Shown piece after piece: positions 11,884 to 22,600 of a DNA stretch of 64,000 bases; position 1 is the stretch's first letter; the number at the start of each line of letters is the position of its first letter. The stretch is taken from the NCBI GenBank assembly GCA_002110485.1, contig MOWL01000067.1, positions 3,038,001 through 3,102,000 of the forward strand, given 5' to 3'. Both the position numbers and the translations under genes were made by a program. Below the pieces are notes generated by a model. The model saw only the letters and a list, made by a program, of their open reading frames with translations, did not search any database and was not told the origin of the DNA. The DNA is from Emergomyces orientalis. Lineage: Eukaryota > Ascomycota > Eurotiomycetes > Onygenales > Ajellomycetaceae.

Positions 11884-13130
11884 GGCGCAGGATAAATCAG
11901 GGCATTAAATTGCGCGACCATGGGAAGGGACAGAGCATTGTACCTGGGGGTACGTGGATCAGTGAGGAGTGGTTGCTGTGAAGAGTTAGTTGTGTTGGGT
12001 GAGATAGAAAGAAAAAAAGGTGTTGATGATCAGCAGCAGCAGTTAGTAAGAGATCGGTGGCTTGAGCCTGGTCACATATAGGGAACAAGCACAGAGAAAT
12101 TACATGTTGCATGCATACTCTTTAGGGGTATGTTGAATTGCTCGTTATTATTTTCATCCTACAATATTTACTTTTTTGCTTATTTACCTGATCGTACGAA
12201 GCAGATTAAATCGAATGGGGATAGCTTCAAAATTGCCCTGACCATGGTTCAGTTTACATATTGAGTTAACAGTTCTTGGTCCCCCAAGATCTAAAATGTT
12301 AGGCACCGAACCACCCAGGGTTTGCCTAAACGCTTTAACTAACAATAGCGGCCGAAGGCGCTGGTTATAGTTAAGCCTCGGTAATGTAATTTTTAGTATC
12401 AAGCCCAAGAGCCCGGGCCATGGCAGGTTAGCCCTTTCAAAGAAGTGCCCCATTGTTAACTGCTACATAGGTTTATAGATTCTAGGATGAAGCCGATGCA
12501 TTCAGGCCTTCATAGTAAGTACAATGCAAACTAACTTCAAAAACAGCTAGTATTTCAAGATATTCCATCATTCAAATATATTCTTCCACTGGCTTAACCC
12601 CGTATCTACCAGGGAGCACCCGCAGAAAAGGACATTTTACCTAGGTACCCTCCACGGTAACTGACTGAGGGAGTGACATTTGATCCACGTGACCCCGCTT
12701 TGTCACCCGCCAACCCTTCTGGCTGCCTTGCGGTGTCGTCTTGTTATAAACCTCCACATCTTCCCTGACATCAAACTCTCCACTCACCACTCACCACAAC
12801 TATCACCACTCCTCTGTATCTTCTACCTCGCTCTGATAATAACCTTACACTACGTCTTCCGGAACATCTCTCATCCAAAAACAACTCGAGTGTCAACCTG
12901 CACACGGTATTGTACCCCCTCTATCAAACCTCCCTCGTATCGTGGTTTCCCCGCTCCCTGGGAGCATCCTGCGGACGAGATCAACCTGCACAGCACTAAC
13001 TCCCACTTGTGCGCATATAGAGGACCGGAGCTCCCTCTTCCCGGAGGATACTCATTCCTACTATCTATTCTACCCCCCCCCCCCAAAAGCCATAGAGCTC
13101 GCCTGAAGCAAGAACCATACATACCAAAAC
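11884..13130. promoter_or_regulatory. Divergent promoter region, smp3 / sconC
   Basis: These are the upstream regions of smp3 (-) and sconC (+). The sconC side has a pyrimidine-rich leader with a C-run at about 13073-13084 just before its ATG. CCTAGGTACC-type and CACGTG-type motifs occur around 12640-12690, but I cannot assign factors. No ORF here shows a recognisable protein. Confidence 0.45.
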
Positions 13131-14044
13131 ATGTCGCCTCCCGCCAAAGATGACGCCAATGCCTCGAGTGCTGGCAAAAATGAAGTGCGGCTGATTCCCT
13201 CCGATGAGCCTCAAGGCGGCCCTGGAATTCCAGTCGGTATGCTGCGATCCCTCCCCATTTCCTTTTGAAATCATCGGAACAAGGCGCGCAAAATGCCCCA
13301 AGTGAACATTCGTTAAAGTTCCAGCTTATTTTCTTCGTGGTTTGCCCTGTACTAATATATATCTTGTTTAATTCAGAACGTTCCATCATAGAGCGATCCA
13401 TTCTGATCAAGAACATGCTCGAGGATGTTGGTGGAAGCATAGAAGATGAGATCCCAATTCCAAACGTACGGATATGCTCCTCGTTTCTTGAGCTCTCATT
13501 CCGCCCCTCCGCAAAAAGCTAACAGTGCATTGTAGGTCAACAGGGCCGTCCTAGAAAAGGTCATCGCTTGGTGCACAAAGCACCAAGGCGATCCCCCAAG
13601 CACCGGTGACGAGGACAACGACTCGCGCAGAAAAACCACAGACATCGACGAATGGGATCAAAAGTTCATGCAAGTCGACCAGGAAATGCTGTTCGAGATC
13701 ATTCTGGTATTTCTTTCCCGCCTCCTAGTTATATTGGGTATAAAGTACTAGGTATACTAATAGAAAATCAAAACTACCCTCAGGCCGCCAACTACCTAGA
13801 CATCAAGGCCCTTCTCGATATCGGTTGCAAGACCGTCGCAAATATGATCAAGGGCAAGTCCCCGGAGGATATCCGCAAGACTTTCAACATCCAAAATGAC
13901 TTCACACCAGAGGAAGAGGCTCAAATCCGGGCAGAGAATGAATGGGCTGAGGAGTATGTTTTCTTTCTCACTTATCTCTACGCATTCTCAAAACCCCCTC
14001 CCTCCTCCCTAGACAATATACTAACCACTCTCTACAGTCGTTGA
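13131..14044 (+). CDS. sconC: SCF ubiquitin ligase adaptor Skp1 (SconC)
   Basis: Five exons (13131-13236, 13377-13465, 13536-13706, 13784-13953, 14038-14044) encode 180 residues. Skp1 links F-box proteins to the cullin Cul1 in SCF E3 ligases; in Aspergillus the orthologue SconC takes part in sulphur-metabolite repression. The BTB/POZ fold is seen as ERSIIERSILIKNMLED, PIPNVNRAVLEKVIAWC, the acidic loop, DQEMLFEIILAANYLDIK and LLDIGCKTVANMIKGK. The F-box-binding C-terminal helices follow (PEDIRKTFNIQNDFTPEEE, RAENEWAEDR). The N-terminus before the first strand is about 20 residues longer than in the proteins I remember. The last coding exon holds seven bases (end of the Asp codon, Arg, stop). 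All junctions are GT-AG and in phase. Confidence 0.94.
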
Positions 14045-14273
14045 TTTCCACCCATCACTTACCACAGCTTAATATGAAACCAACTCTTCTTCATCCTCCA
14101 CTCTCCGAAGTTTTCTTGGTGTATACCACCATGTATGCAATCATTCACAACTAAAGTCTCGGGTCGCATTCTCCAATATGGTTTGTTTAACCCGCGGAAT
14201 TTGGGAAGGGATCCTAACGCTTCGGAAATGGGTGGGATAAAGGGTAAAATAATATTCAAAAATCCAATAAATC

Positions 14274-14302
<29 letters not shown>
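14274..14302. repeat. Poly(A) tract, about 29 nt
   Basis: An uninterrupted A-run lies about 230 bases after the sconC stop. Its length may be affected by sequencing or assembly slippage. Confidence 0.85.
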
Positions 14303-14304
<2 letters not shown>

Positions 14305-15341
14305 CATTTGCAACAGAGAAAATTCACATATATGCCCTCGTCGCGTTCTGTTCCCTAACACCTTTTCCCTGACTCTCTCCCCAATATTACACCCGTATAG
14401 TTTGTCTTCAGATATGATACATATCGGTCAGGCGTTCTTCTCGTTCTTTCTCATTGTGTTTTCAAATGGCTCGTCTCTATTTCCGTTTCCGTTTCCGTTT
14501 CTTGTTGCTTTATCCCTCGTCTCTCGTCTTTAGTCCTCAATTTCCCCCCTTTCTCCCTTCACACTCAAATACGGGGTGATCTCATGTCATTTTATCAACA
14601 TGGTATCACAAAAACACAATACATACAATTGAAATCAAATCAATTGAAATCAAATCAAATGAAATCTTTTCTTCATCAATATTCAAAGCAGTCAATTCAC
14701 TCAGGCCGTCAACCATTCACTTTTTCCTTCCACGTTTTGATATCTTTTCAACTCTTGTACTCCCGCCCGCTTGGCATCTTCTTCCATCAAGTCCTAATCC
14801 GCCCTAGTCTCCTGCCCCTTGCCGCTCAAGGGTCTCCATTTAAACAAGTACAATAGCTCTTTGTTTTGATTTATAGTAAACCCCAGATCCTCTAAGATCA
14901 AACCTTTGTTGCCCCCTCTGCGACAATCTCTGTTCCTTTTTTGGCATGTCTTCCCTCACCTTCCTAATCTTCTTCCTCAAAGAACATGGGCTATGTATGT
15001 ACAATTCTTTGTACCCCACCATTTGATGCCTGGCCCGTGGATGTCTGCAGCCACCCCTAATACTAATAATAAGCAAAAAAGAAAAAAAAAGGCCCTCAGT
15101 GCTTTGGGTGTTTTATGCTTTGGATAATCTGTATATGTACGAATGGCCCCTAATATGAGTGAGTTAATGATGGGGCGCGGCTCGCTTGACCTGCCTTTCC
15201 TTCCTACTCCATTCATTCATTCCACAGAGATTATTGTTACTTGTTACAGGTAAAAAGGGACAACAAAAGATAAATATAAAAAGGAATAATTGAAAAAAAT
15301 CGAAATGAAGAAGTATGAAATCGAAATAAGAAATATCTCTG

Positions 15342-15365
15342 TCTCTGCCTCTGCCTCTGCCTCTT
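15342..15365. repeat. CTCTGC hexanucleotide repeat
   Basis: About four tandem units of TCTCTG/CTCTGC lie in non-coding sequence. Confidence 0.7.
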
Positions 15366-16671
15366 TTCTTCTAACTCCAATCTCTCTTTTCCTCTTGTTG
15401 TGTAGCTGTTCTACTCACTTTACCAGTTTATTTCACTTTTCCTCTTCTATTTTGGGGTTTTAGCAGTGCCCAGCGGTAGTTAGTTGTTGTAGCTGTTCCG
15501 TTCTCTTTTCTTTATCTTGTTGATAATACATGAGGATGAAACCAGAAAACTGGTCAAAGAGCAAAATGGAAATATGAGTAAAAGGGAAGCTGGGATAGTA
15601 AAATTATGAAATGGTTGAGTTTTTGCCGCATTTGCTCCCCATGTACGCATTTCTACTCATTCATTCCATAGATACCTAGATAAGCATTCATACCTCATTC
15701 CGGTAATGGTTTTTTTTTCCCCTACAGCAAGCTACCTATGAGCTTCTTTCAAGCATAAGGCCAGCAATTTTTTGGTATAGTAGCCATGAAAGCTGCTGCT
15801 TTCTAAAACCGCTGCTAATGTTCTCCTTCTGTTCCGCTTGTTTCACCATACATTTTAGAGTTGATCCTACTGTGCATATGCCCCGCTTGGTTTGGGATTA
15901 TGTAGAGTAAGGAAATCTACCCAATGTTTAAGCGATTGTCAAGTTGTTTTTTGTTTGTTCAAATGGGGCTTTTAAAATCATTTGAAAAGAGTTGACCTTT
16001 AAAAAGTACGTTCCGCACGTACCAGAGTGTGAATCCCAGTAAACTGCTAACTGACAGTCTGGCAGCAACCTGGTTCGTTGGAATCCCCTTTTGGAAGGAA
16101 GATTGGAGAACAACAGTCCTGAAACTGAGAGCTGTTTTATGGAGCTGTCTTCCACTTTCGTATCGTGAAGCAGGAAACGAAGCAAAAGGAAGGAGAAAAA
16201 AAAACTTGAATTTCGGCTCGTCGTGTACATCAGATAAAGGCAAAAACCAGAAGCACCCCTTTGGCATCCCCACCATTGACCAATCCCCTGGCTAACGCCT
16301 AGAACCTAAAATCCTAACAGAACCCTTGACGCATTCGTTACTTTGCTTCCTTTTTCTTTTCGATTTCCCGTGTCCAGATCCGAATATTACCAAACAGAAG
16401 AAAACAAAGAACGACACTGAAATTCAACCGATTTCCCCAGGTACATTGCTCCCCACGTTCTCATTTGATACATATTTTTTAGAGTCGTCCGTCAAATCCA
16501 TTTGTTTCCGTTTGAAATAACCGGATTTAGATCAAAATATGAGTGGAGTTGCGGGGTCAGTGCGGGAGAATGTACCGAGATAGGAAAATAAAAGGTTGGG
16601 AATGCCATCAAGACGAGGGAGGAAGGTTTGCGGTTTTTAGGTGGGGAAGGATCGATTGTTTTGCGATTAAT

Positions 16672-17293
16672 CTAAATGCCGAGACGAGTCTTGCGCCAAT
16701 GCCTCCGCTTGGCATTATATCTAAGTGAAGAGAAAAATATCCTGTCAGCCAATCCGTTCCAAGTCGTATTTCATGTATCCCTTTTCTCGGAGCCTGTGAT
16801 TCTTGTTTATATCCAGTTATGGTGGGATGTCATGACTCTTATTTCGAAAGGTATGTTTGGGATGCGACGCCGTAAAGTCCTTCGATAGAATGTCGCTTCG
16901 GTTTTGATTTTCGCGTTCCTCAACCTATTTCCCCCTTTACTTCATGTATTCCTTCCAAGTATTCGTTTTTTTCTTTCCCTTGGTCTTTCTTTCGCTCCAT
17001 CCCCCCAAATACACCTCCTTCAAGGCAGCTCGGGGAGAAAAAAAATGGAATGGAAAATTTACCTGATGGTATTTCCGGTCCGCAGACGAATCCATTGAGG
17101 AATGGGGCGGTTCTGCTTCTGGGCTTTGGCAAGCTTCTGCTTGGTGCGGAACGATTTCTGGCTCTGTATTCAGATATATCAAATGTCGTTATATTAGCCT
17201 TTTGTCTGCTGACCTTGGGTACTGAACTCGAGAGATTGAACGGAGGAATCGATGAAGGAGATTAGTGGCAGAGCATCTTGCACTTACCGGCAT
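16672..17293 (-). CDS. rpl39: 60S ribosomal protein L39 (eL39)
   Basis: Three exons give a 51-residue protein: 17293-17288 (only ATGCCG), 17163-17063 and 16720-16672. It begins MP-SQKSFRTKQKLAKAQ, continues NRPIPQWIRLRTGNTIR across the second junction, and ends YNAKRRHWRKTRLGI. This is nearly identical to eL39 everywhere; the protein lines the ribosome exit tunnel. The donors are CCG|GTAAGT and AG|GTAAAT; the acceptors are TACAG|AGC and CTTAG|ATA. The second intron is long (342 nt) for this genome. The gene is easily missed because no exon exceeds 101 nt and the start exon is six bases. All residues fit the family and nothing suggests a pseudogene. Confidence 0.95.
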
Positions 17294-17799
17294 CCTGGCG
17301 GTCAAGGGCAGTGTAAATGCTCGAGACTTGATGGGGTTGATGGTTGTTGATGTCGGAGGGGGATTGCTGACCGTTGCGTGCGGCAGGCTCGCGGGAGATT
17401 TTGTGTGGGTTTTTTGGTTGTCCTATCGAGGGAACTCGCTTACTGATCGGGATTAGCGTGGTGGGAACCGGTCATGTGATTTGGTACAGGGCTCGGCTCT
17501 AGGCGGTGGAGGGCGGCATTATTAACCAAGCGTTTCAGGATATTGTAGAATGTCAGTTGTGTATGGCCATTGGAAACAAACTACTATGGCTGAAATTATC
17601 AATGTCAGCTTGATTTATTTCCCTTTTCATCGCAGCTATATAAACATATAAAAATAATGGTCCTGAGTCCAGCAGAAATATGTTAACGCCAATTTCTACG
17701 CTGCAAGTAAAACAGTACTATCTATACATCCGACAAATGCATATTCTTATGACATTGTGATTATCAACCGATTACTACATCAAAAACATAGGAAATGGG
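17294..17799. promoter_or_regulatory. rpl39 upstream region
   Basis: This is the promoter-side sequence of rpl39 (-), followed by AT-rich DNA. No gene is seen. Confidence 0.4.
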
Positions 17800-19640
17800 G
17801 CATTACAAACTGCTATCTATGTTGCACTAGGAAGGGCAAATGTGATCCCTCCAGCAGAGGCCCTGGACTTTTGTCAAATGCCAATTGACAAGGCACAACA
17901 GCAACGGCGGCCGAGAACTGAGTATGGACCAAGCATGCGAGCCAAAGACCGGAATTCAGTGCAATCCTTACCATGCCCCTTCTCAATGCGAGCTCAATGT
18001 GAGAGCTTTTCCTCCCAGTGATTTCAGGATTTCTCTTTGTATGGAGGTTGAGTTGCTGGCGCAATCAACGCCACGGCTATGACTAAATTTGACGGAAGCC
18101 CGTTCCAATGGGTTCAGCCCTACTATAGAGCCAGACGGGATATCTATTTTCACAGTTTCGCGTTTTCAGAATCTCGAAGCGGAAATTTCTTCACTGGACA
18201 TGGACCTTGCCTCGTTACAAGGCATCGCTGGTAGAAATGGGAACCTTAGAGGAGGCGAGGGACGATCTGCCTCTATATCCACAGTAACAAACAGCTAAAA
18301 TGTAGGTAGACCACCATCTACGAAATCGGAGGGCCAACAAGTTGTCCAAAACGCTACAGGTCACCTGTCCATGAAAACCTATCCGTTTGCGAGCAAATGA
18401 AGGCATGCAGTCCCACTGTCGGAAATATTCCAGACTCTCCCATCAGATTTGGATACAATGAGGTATCTAGGTCACCATATATTTTTGAGCCCGGTTGCAT
18501 TCCCACTGACAAGCGCATCTGCATCTTGAACATTGCCAAATACATCGAGGCTCTGTTCATCCATTCTACCCTGTCCTCGCAGACATCGAGAAAGTCGAAA
18601 TAGATCCGTGTAAATTTCTTGGCAAAGCCAGTTTCATGATGGACGATCTCAACGGTGATTCAAACCATGATATTTCATTGCCGTCTCTTCTCTCTACCGT
18701 GCTGACGAGTGGCGTTCAGATTTCGAATGATTCCATCAAAGAGGGGAACGTTGGATCCAAGGGTTTCGGTAATTTATTCTATCATCTCCAAATGTTGCAT
18801 GGAGCCAAAACTACGATTGCTCGTAAGTTTGTTCGTCATTTCAATGCCTGCGGGGTGGAAATTTTGCCCGCACATATTTGTTGGTAAGCCTTCGCCTTTT
18901 AGCTCGTGGCGCGGATGCGAGCTGATGGGTGTGGCTATCACAGGGATTGGGGAATGGCTCATATAAAGTGTTGGCCTGCGTGAGCAGCCTGCTTCCAAAG
19001 AGGATATTTTGACGTCCAATGGGCTGAATGGGTTCAAATAAGTTAAATCATGATACATTACCGAGCGTTACTTCCTGCGACATGTACTGAATCTTTAAAA
19101 TTACGTAGATGGATGGTAGCCTTACAGGGCACCCACTTGTCATTTTCATACGAGTGCTGCCAGAGCTCCATGGATATGCATTGCCATACTCCCTATAGAT
19201 CTACATCTACGTATGATCGAGCGTTCATGGATTCTATTTGACCTTTTGTTGGATTGTCTGGGATTTCATTCATATCGTCCTTACCAAAGGGGCAGTGGGT
19301 TCCTTTGTAGAGGTCATCTTGTCATACAAAGGGAACCTCGAAGATATATTCCAAAATGCTGACCTATTTTCCGTTCGGCAAGGTTTGGGCAAAATCCTTC
19401 GGAATCACCTCGAACGACTAACTCTCTGCATCCATATCAGATATCCGTGAGTGTTATTTACCACATTTGTAAGCCATGTGTCGACTGGACATCATCACCC
19501 TCATCACAGTTACGTGCGCAAATTCTCCAGGACTACAACGACAGAGCAATGCTTGCTCTTGAAAATTACCTGGATTTACGGCTTCTCTTTGCGAATCTTA
19601 CCGCTCATAAAGATTAGTTCAAAATACTGTTGGCTTGCAC
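17800..19640 (+). pseudogene. Decayed Zn2Cys6 transcription-factor gene
   Basis: At 17811 the plus strand reads CYLCCTRKGKCD, matching the first half of a fungal zinc cluster (C-x2-C-x6-C with the RKxKC core); one position, usually Arg, is Cys. About 700 bases on, at 18397-18580, another frame reads PTVGNIPDSPIRFG, then PGCIPTDKRICILNIAKYIE. After a frame change comes VHPFYPVLADIEKV (18555-18596). The VHPFYPVL phrase is typical of the start of the fungal-specific transcription-factor (middle homology) domain. Further segments such as LQDYNDRAMLALENYLD (about 19520) look like later parts of the same coding region. In-frame stops and frameshifts between all segments, without splice motifs to explain them, argue for a dead gene. 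The limits are approximate and the family assignment rests on short motifs. Confidence 0.5.
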
Positions 19641-22600
19641 AGCCATGCTGACCATGTCGACTAGGCAGCCCTTGCCTCGATATCTAAAGGCCCAAATCAC
19701 GTATCGAGCGCCTTATTACTGCCTTGGGGCGAGATGAGAAGGAGTTTCAGTGGAGTGACAACGATACTAAATTTCCGAATTTCGGACCTTACTGCTAAGG
19801 TCTGATTGCTTCGCGAAAGGTTTACGGCCTTGGACCCGTGATGAGCTCACTAAGTTTGATCAGATAGATTTATGGTTCCCTTGTTCCAGGGGATACCTGA
19901 TGCGGGAAGGGATTTCGCGATCATTCCTTGTGCCTTGTTATGAATCCTTGAGTGTAACTGATCTGCTACATTTATGACAGCCTGGACAATCCGCAGTTAA
20001 CCATGATTACCATTCCCTGAAATACTGCCATGGTGCCAGAGCATGACGAAGGTCCCCATGCGGTCCCGCCAGCGCGAGCGAATCCATCGGCAAACCACCT
20101 GGCAAACTTAAATGTCGGGGACGAGGTATGGCGAACGGCAAGGGCATCCAAACACATGCCAATGATCGCAGGTGGAACGGGCATCGTACCAAGGTGTCAA
20201 TCCCATCCGAGCAAATTGCTACTGGCGATAACGTCGACATGTACGCCTCACCTTTTATGCCAAAGACACCAGGAGAGATTTGGCTCACAGAATAACGCGA
20301 TTCATTTGCTGCAGAATAACATAAGAAAGGTCCACTATGTGCTCTCAAATGAAAGTAATAACTGAAAAAGGTGGTGTTGGATTTCATCACACAAGAGAGA
20401 TGATGAAACGAATTGAACTACCAGAGGACGTCAAGCCGTCGCTTCTCCCTCCCCTCCAACAGCCCCCCGCAAAATGGTCAGCCTCAGGGCGTTTGTGTTT
20501 GGGTTGCCCGCCAGTTGCGCTCAGATGAAGATTTTCTGCTTTACTAATCACGGGTCAAGAACTGGATATAAAAAAGAGTGACAGCCCAAGCTGAACAGAC
20601 ACCTGCACAAAATACAACTTGGAAATTCAAAAAAAAAAATTCAAAAAAAATTCAAAAAAATAAACTTCATTTCGTTCTGGAGTGATCAAGAAGATGATTG
20701 CAGACAGAAAGAAGCATTGCTGAATGTGAATTATTCCAGGACGTTCAGCAGGGCTACAGAACAATCCCAATCCCAATCAGGGTAACACACAAAGCAGTAG
20801 AAAGGCAATAGTTAACAGCGAAGTCCCTCCAGCCCCCTTCATACTCATGAAATAAAAACTCTGTAATTAACTTAGGCCAATATCAAAAATTTCGATGCAT
20901 CTCTACTTGAAAATTTTTCCGGTTGGGTCGATCCATCCACCTCGTTTAGCGAGCAGAGAGATGCCCCATCCAGTGGCGTGGAGATAACCTTTTAATCGGC
21001 ATTTGGGAGTAATGGTCCTCGTGGGAATAAAAATGGTCGATCGGCAACGTGTAAAGTTAGCATAAATATGTGGTTATGCTCCTTTGTCCCTGCTGCAGGA
21101 GGCCGAGACGGTGAACCACATGGGCATGGAGCCTCACGCCTTGAGCCTCAAGCCCGTATGCCACGAGCCCGCATTGAAGGATGCCCGCAGCTGAGAACCA
21201 GGATATTAATGTGACGACCATGCATATTCCTACTTATGGTCACAAGCGGGCTTGCCGGCACTTCCTTTCTTCCTGTTTCATTTTCATTTTCATGTTTATT
21301 TTTTGTTTTTATTTTGGGGTTAGTCTACGCGCTTGACAATTGTTCCCCCTCTCTCTCCCTTTCTCTGTTCTCTCTCCTTTGCACATCTACAAAAGGGGCA
21401 ATGCTTAATCAAACACCCAGAATTCATAAATGATTCTGTGGGGGTTGAAGGAATCCTGGGGGTGTTCAAGATAAAGTTAGATATTGAACAATAGTTAACC
21501 CTAAATAATTGGTATGACATGACAATAGCAAAGTGAGGTAGTAAACAAAGAATCCGCACTCTCCACAATTGCAGTAAGTTTATCTCAAGTCAGTTAAACA
21601 GTAAAGAACCTCCAATGGGATCCAGTCATGTAAACTGAATTATCCGCTAGGTCAATTTAACTCTTGGATGACAGATACCCACATCAGAACCCTCAACCTC
21701 CTACAGAGCAATAGCTTCCCGCAAACGGTCACATTCAGCCCAACTGCCAATCTATACCTAGCAGATAGGACTCCATACCCATACATACATACATATTTAC
21801 TCTTCCACACGGAAAATAAACCAAAAATGCAACATCCAAGAAAGGAAAAATAGAACTAGAGCACTTTTCCTTGTTTCCCCTGTTTTTTATCCCCTTCCCT
21901 TTCCATCCGTCTGATCTCTCAGCTTTGAACCAAAATTACATATGCAGCCATGCACAAAAGTGCCCCTCTTTACTGGGAAGTATGGGAGAAACAGAACCCT
22001 AGAGCTAATTTTAATGTCCGGCTTGAGGCTGAAAGGAATATTATGAGGGCTTAACTTTCTGGAGAGGAGGGGGGTAGGTAACCCGGATAGTCAGTGGTAG
22101 TCAGAATGCTGTCGTGCTCAAGGGGCAGGAGTACTTCAGCCGATTTCCCGTCTCTGTGTGTACACACGTATGCACGTTCTCTGTACAGAGCTGTGATGCA
22201 TCACTGCCATGAACATCCAGAATGTAGGGGTCCCAAGCTTGCCAATGACAAGAATAAGCTTTCTCCGTTCTAACTACATCAGAACAGTTCTTCCACATCA
22301 TCAGGCAACAGGCAACAAACAATTTCGTTAAATAAAATAGTACCTTACTAGCAAAGATCATTAGCAACAGACGTCAGATATAAATTAAACATCACAAACC
22401 TGCTCGGATGTAATCCCATCCCGACAATTCGGGAAATTGATACCGGTCGGATCCGAATCCGAATCTGGTTCTGCATCAGGGTTCAGGATTTTTTTTCTTT
22501 TCACTGCCCTCCTCTCCTTGGAACCCTCTCCAAGAACATTTCATCCTGCCATAGAAATTAATTTTTTTCGCCATCGCTAGGTCGCTTTTCCTTGTCACGT

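Larger units (their letters stand above)
14045..16671. other. Intergenic, sconC to rpl39
   Basis: This 2.6-kb stretch lies between converging genes and is rich in simple sequence: an A-run, GAAATCAAATCAA-type short repeats at about 14628-14663 and CTCTGC repeats at about 15342-15365. I see no coding region with support. Both 3' UTRs presumably lie at its ends. Confidence 0.55.

Noticed and set aside
12871..13440. Minus-strand ORF of 189 codons
   Set aside because: It overlaps the leader and first exons of sconC on the other strand, has no motif, and is explained as a shadow.
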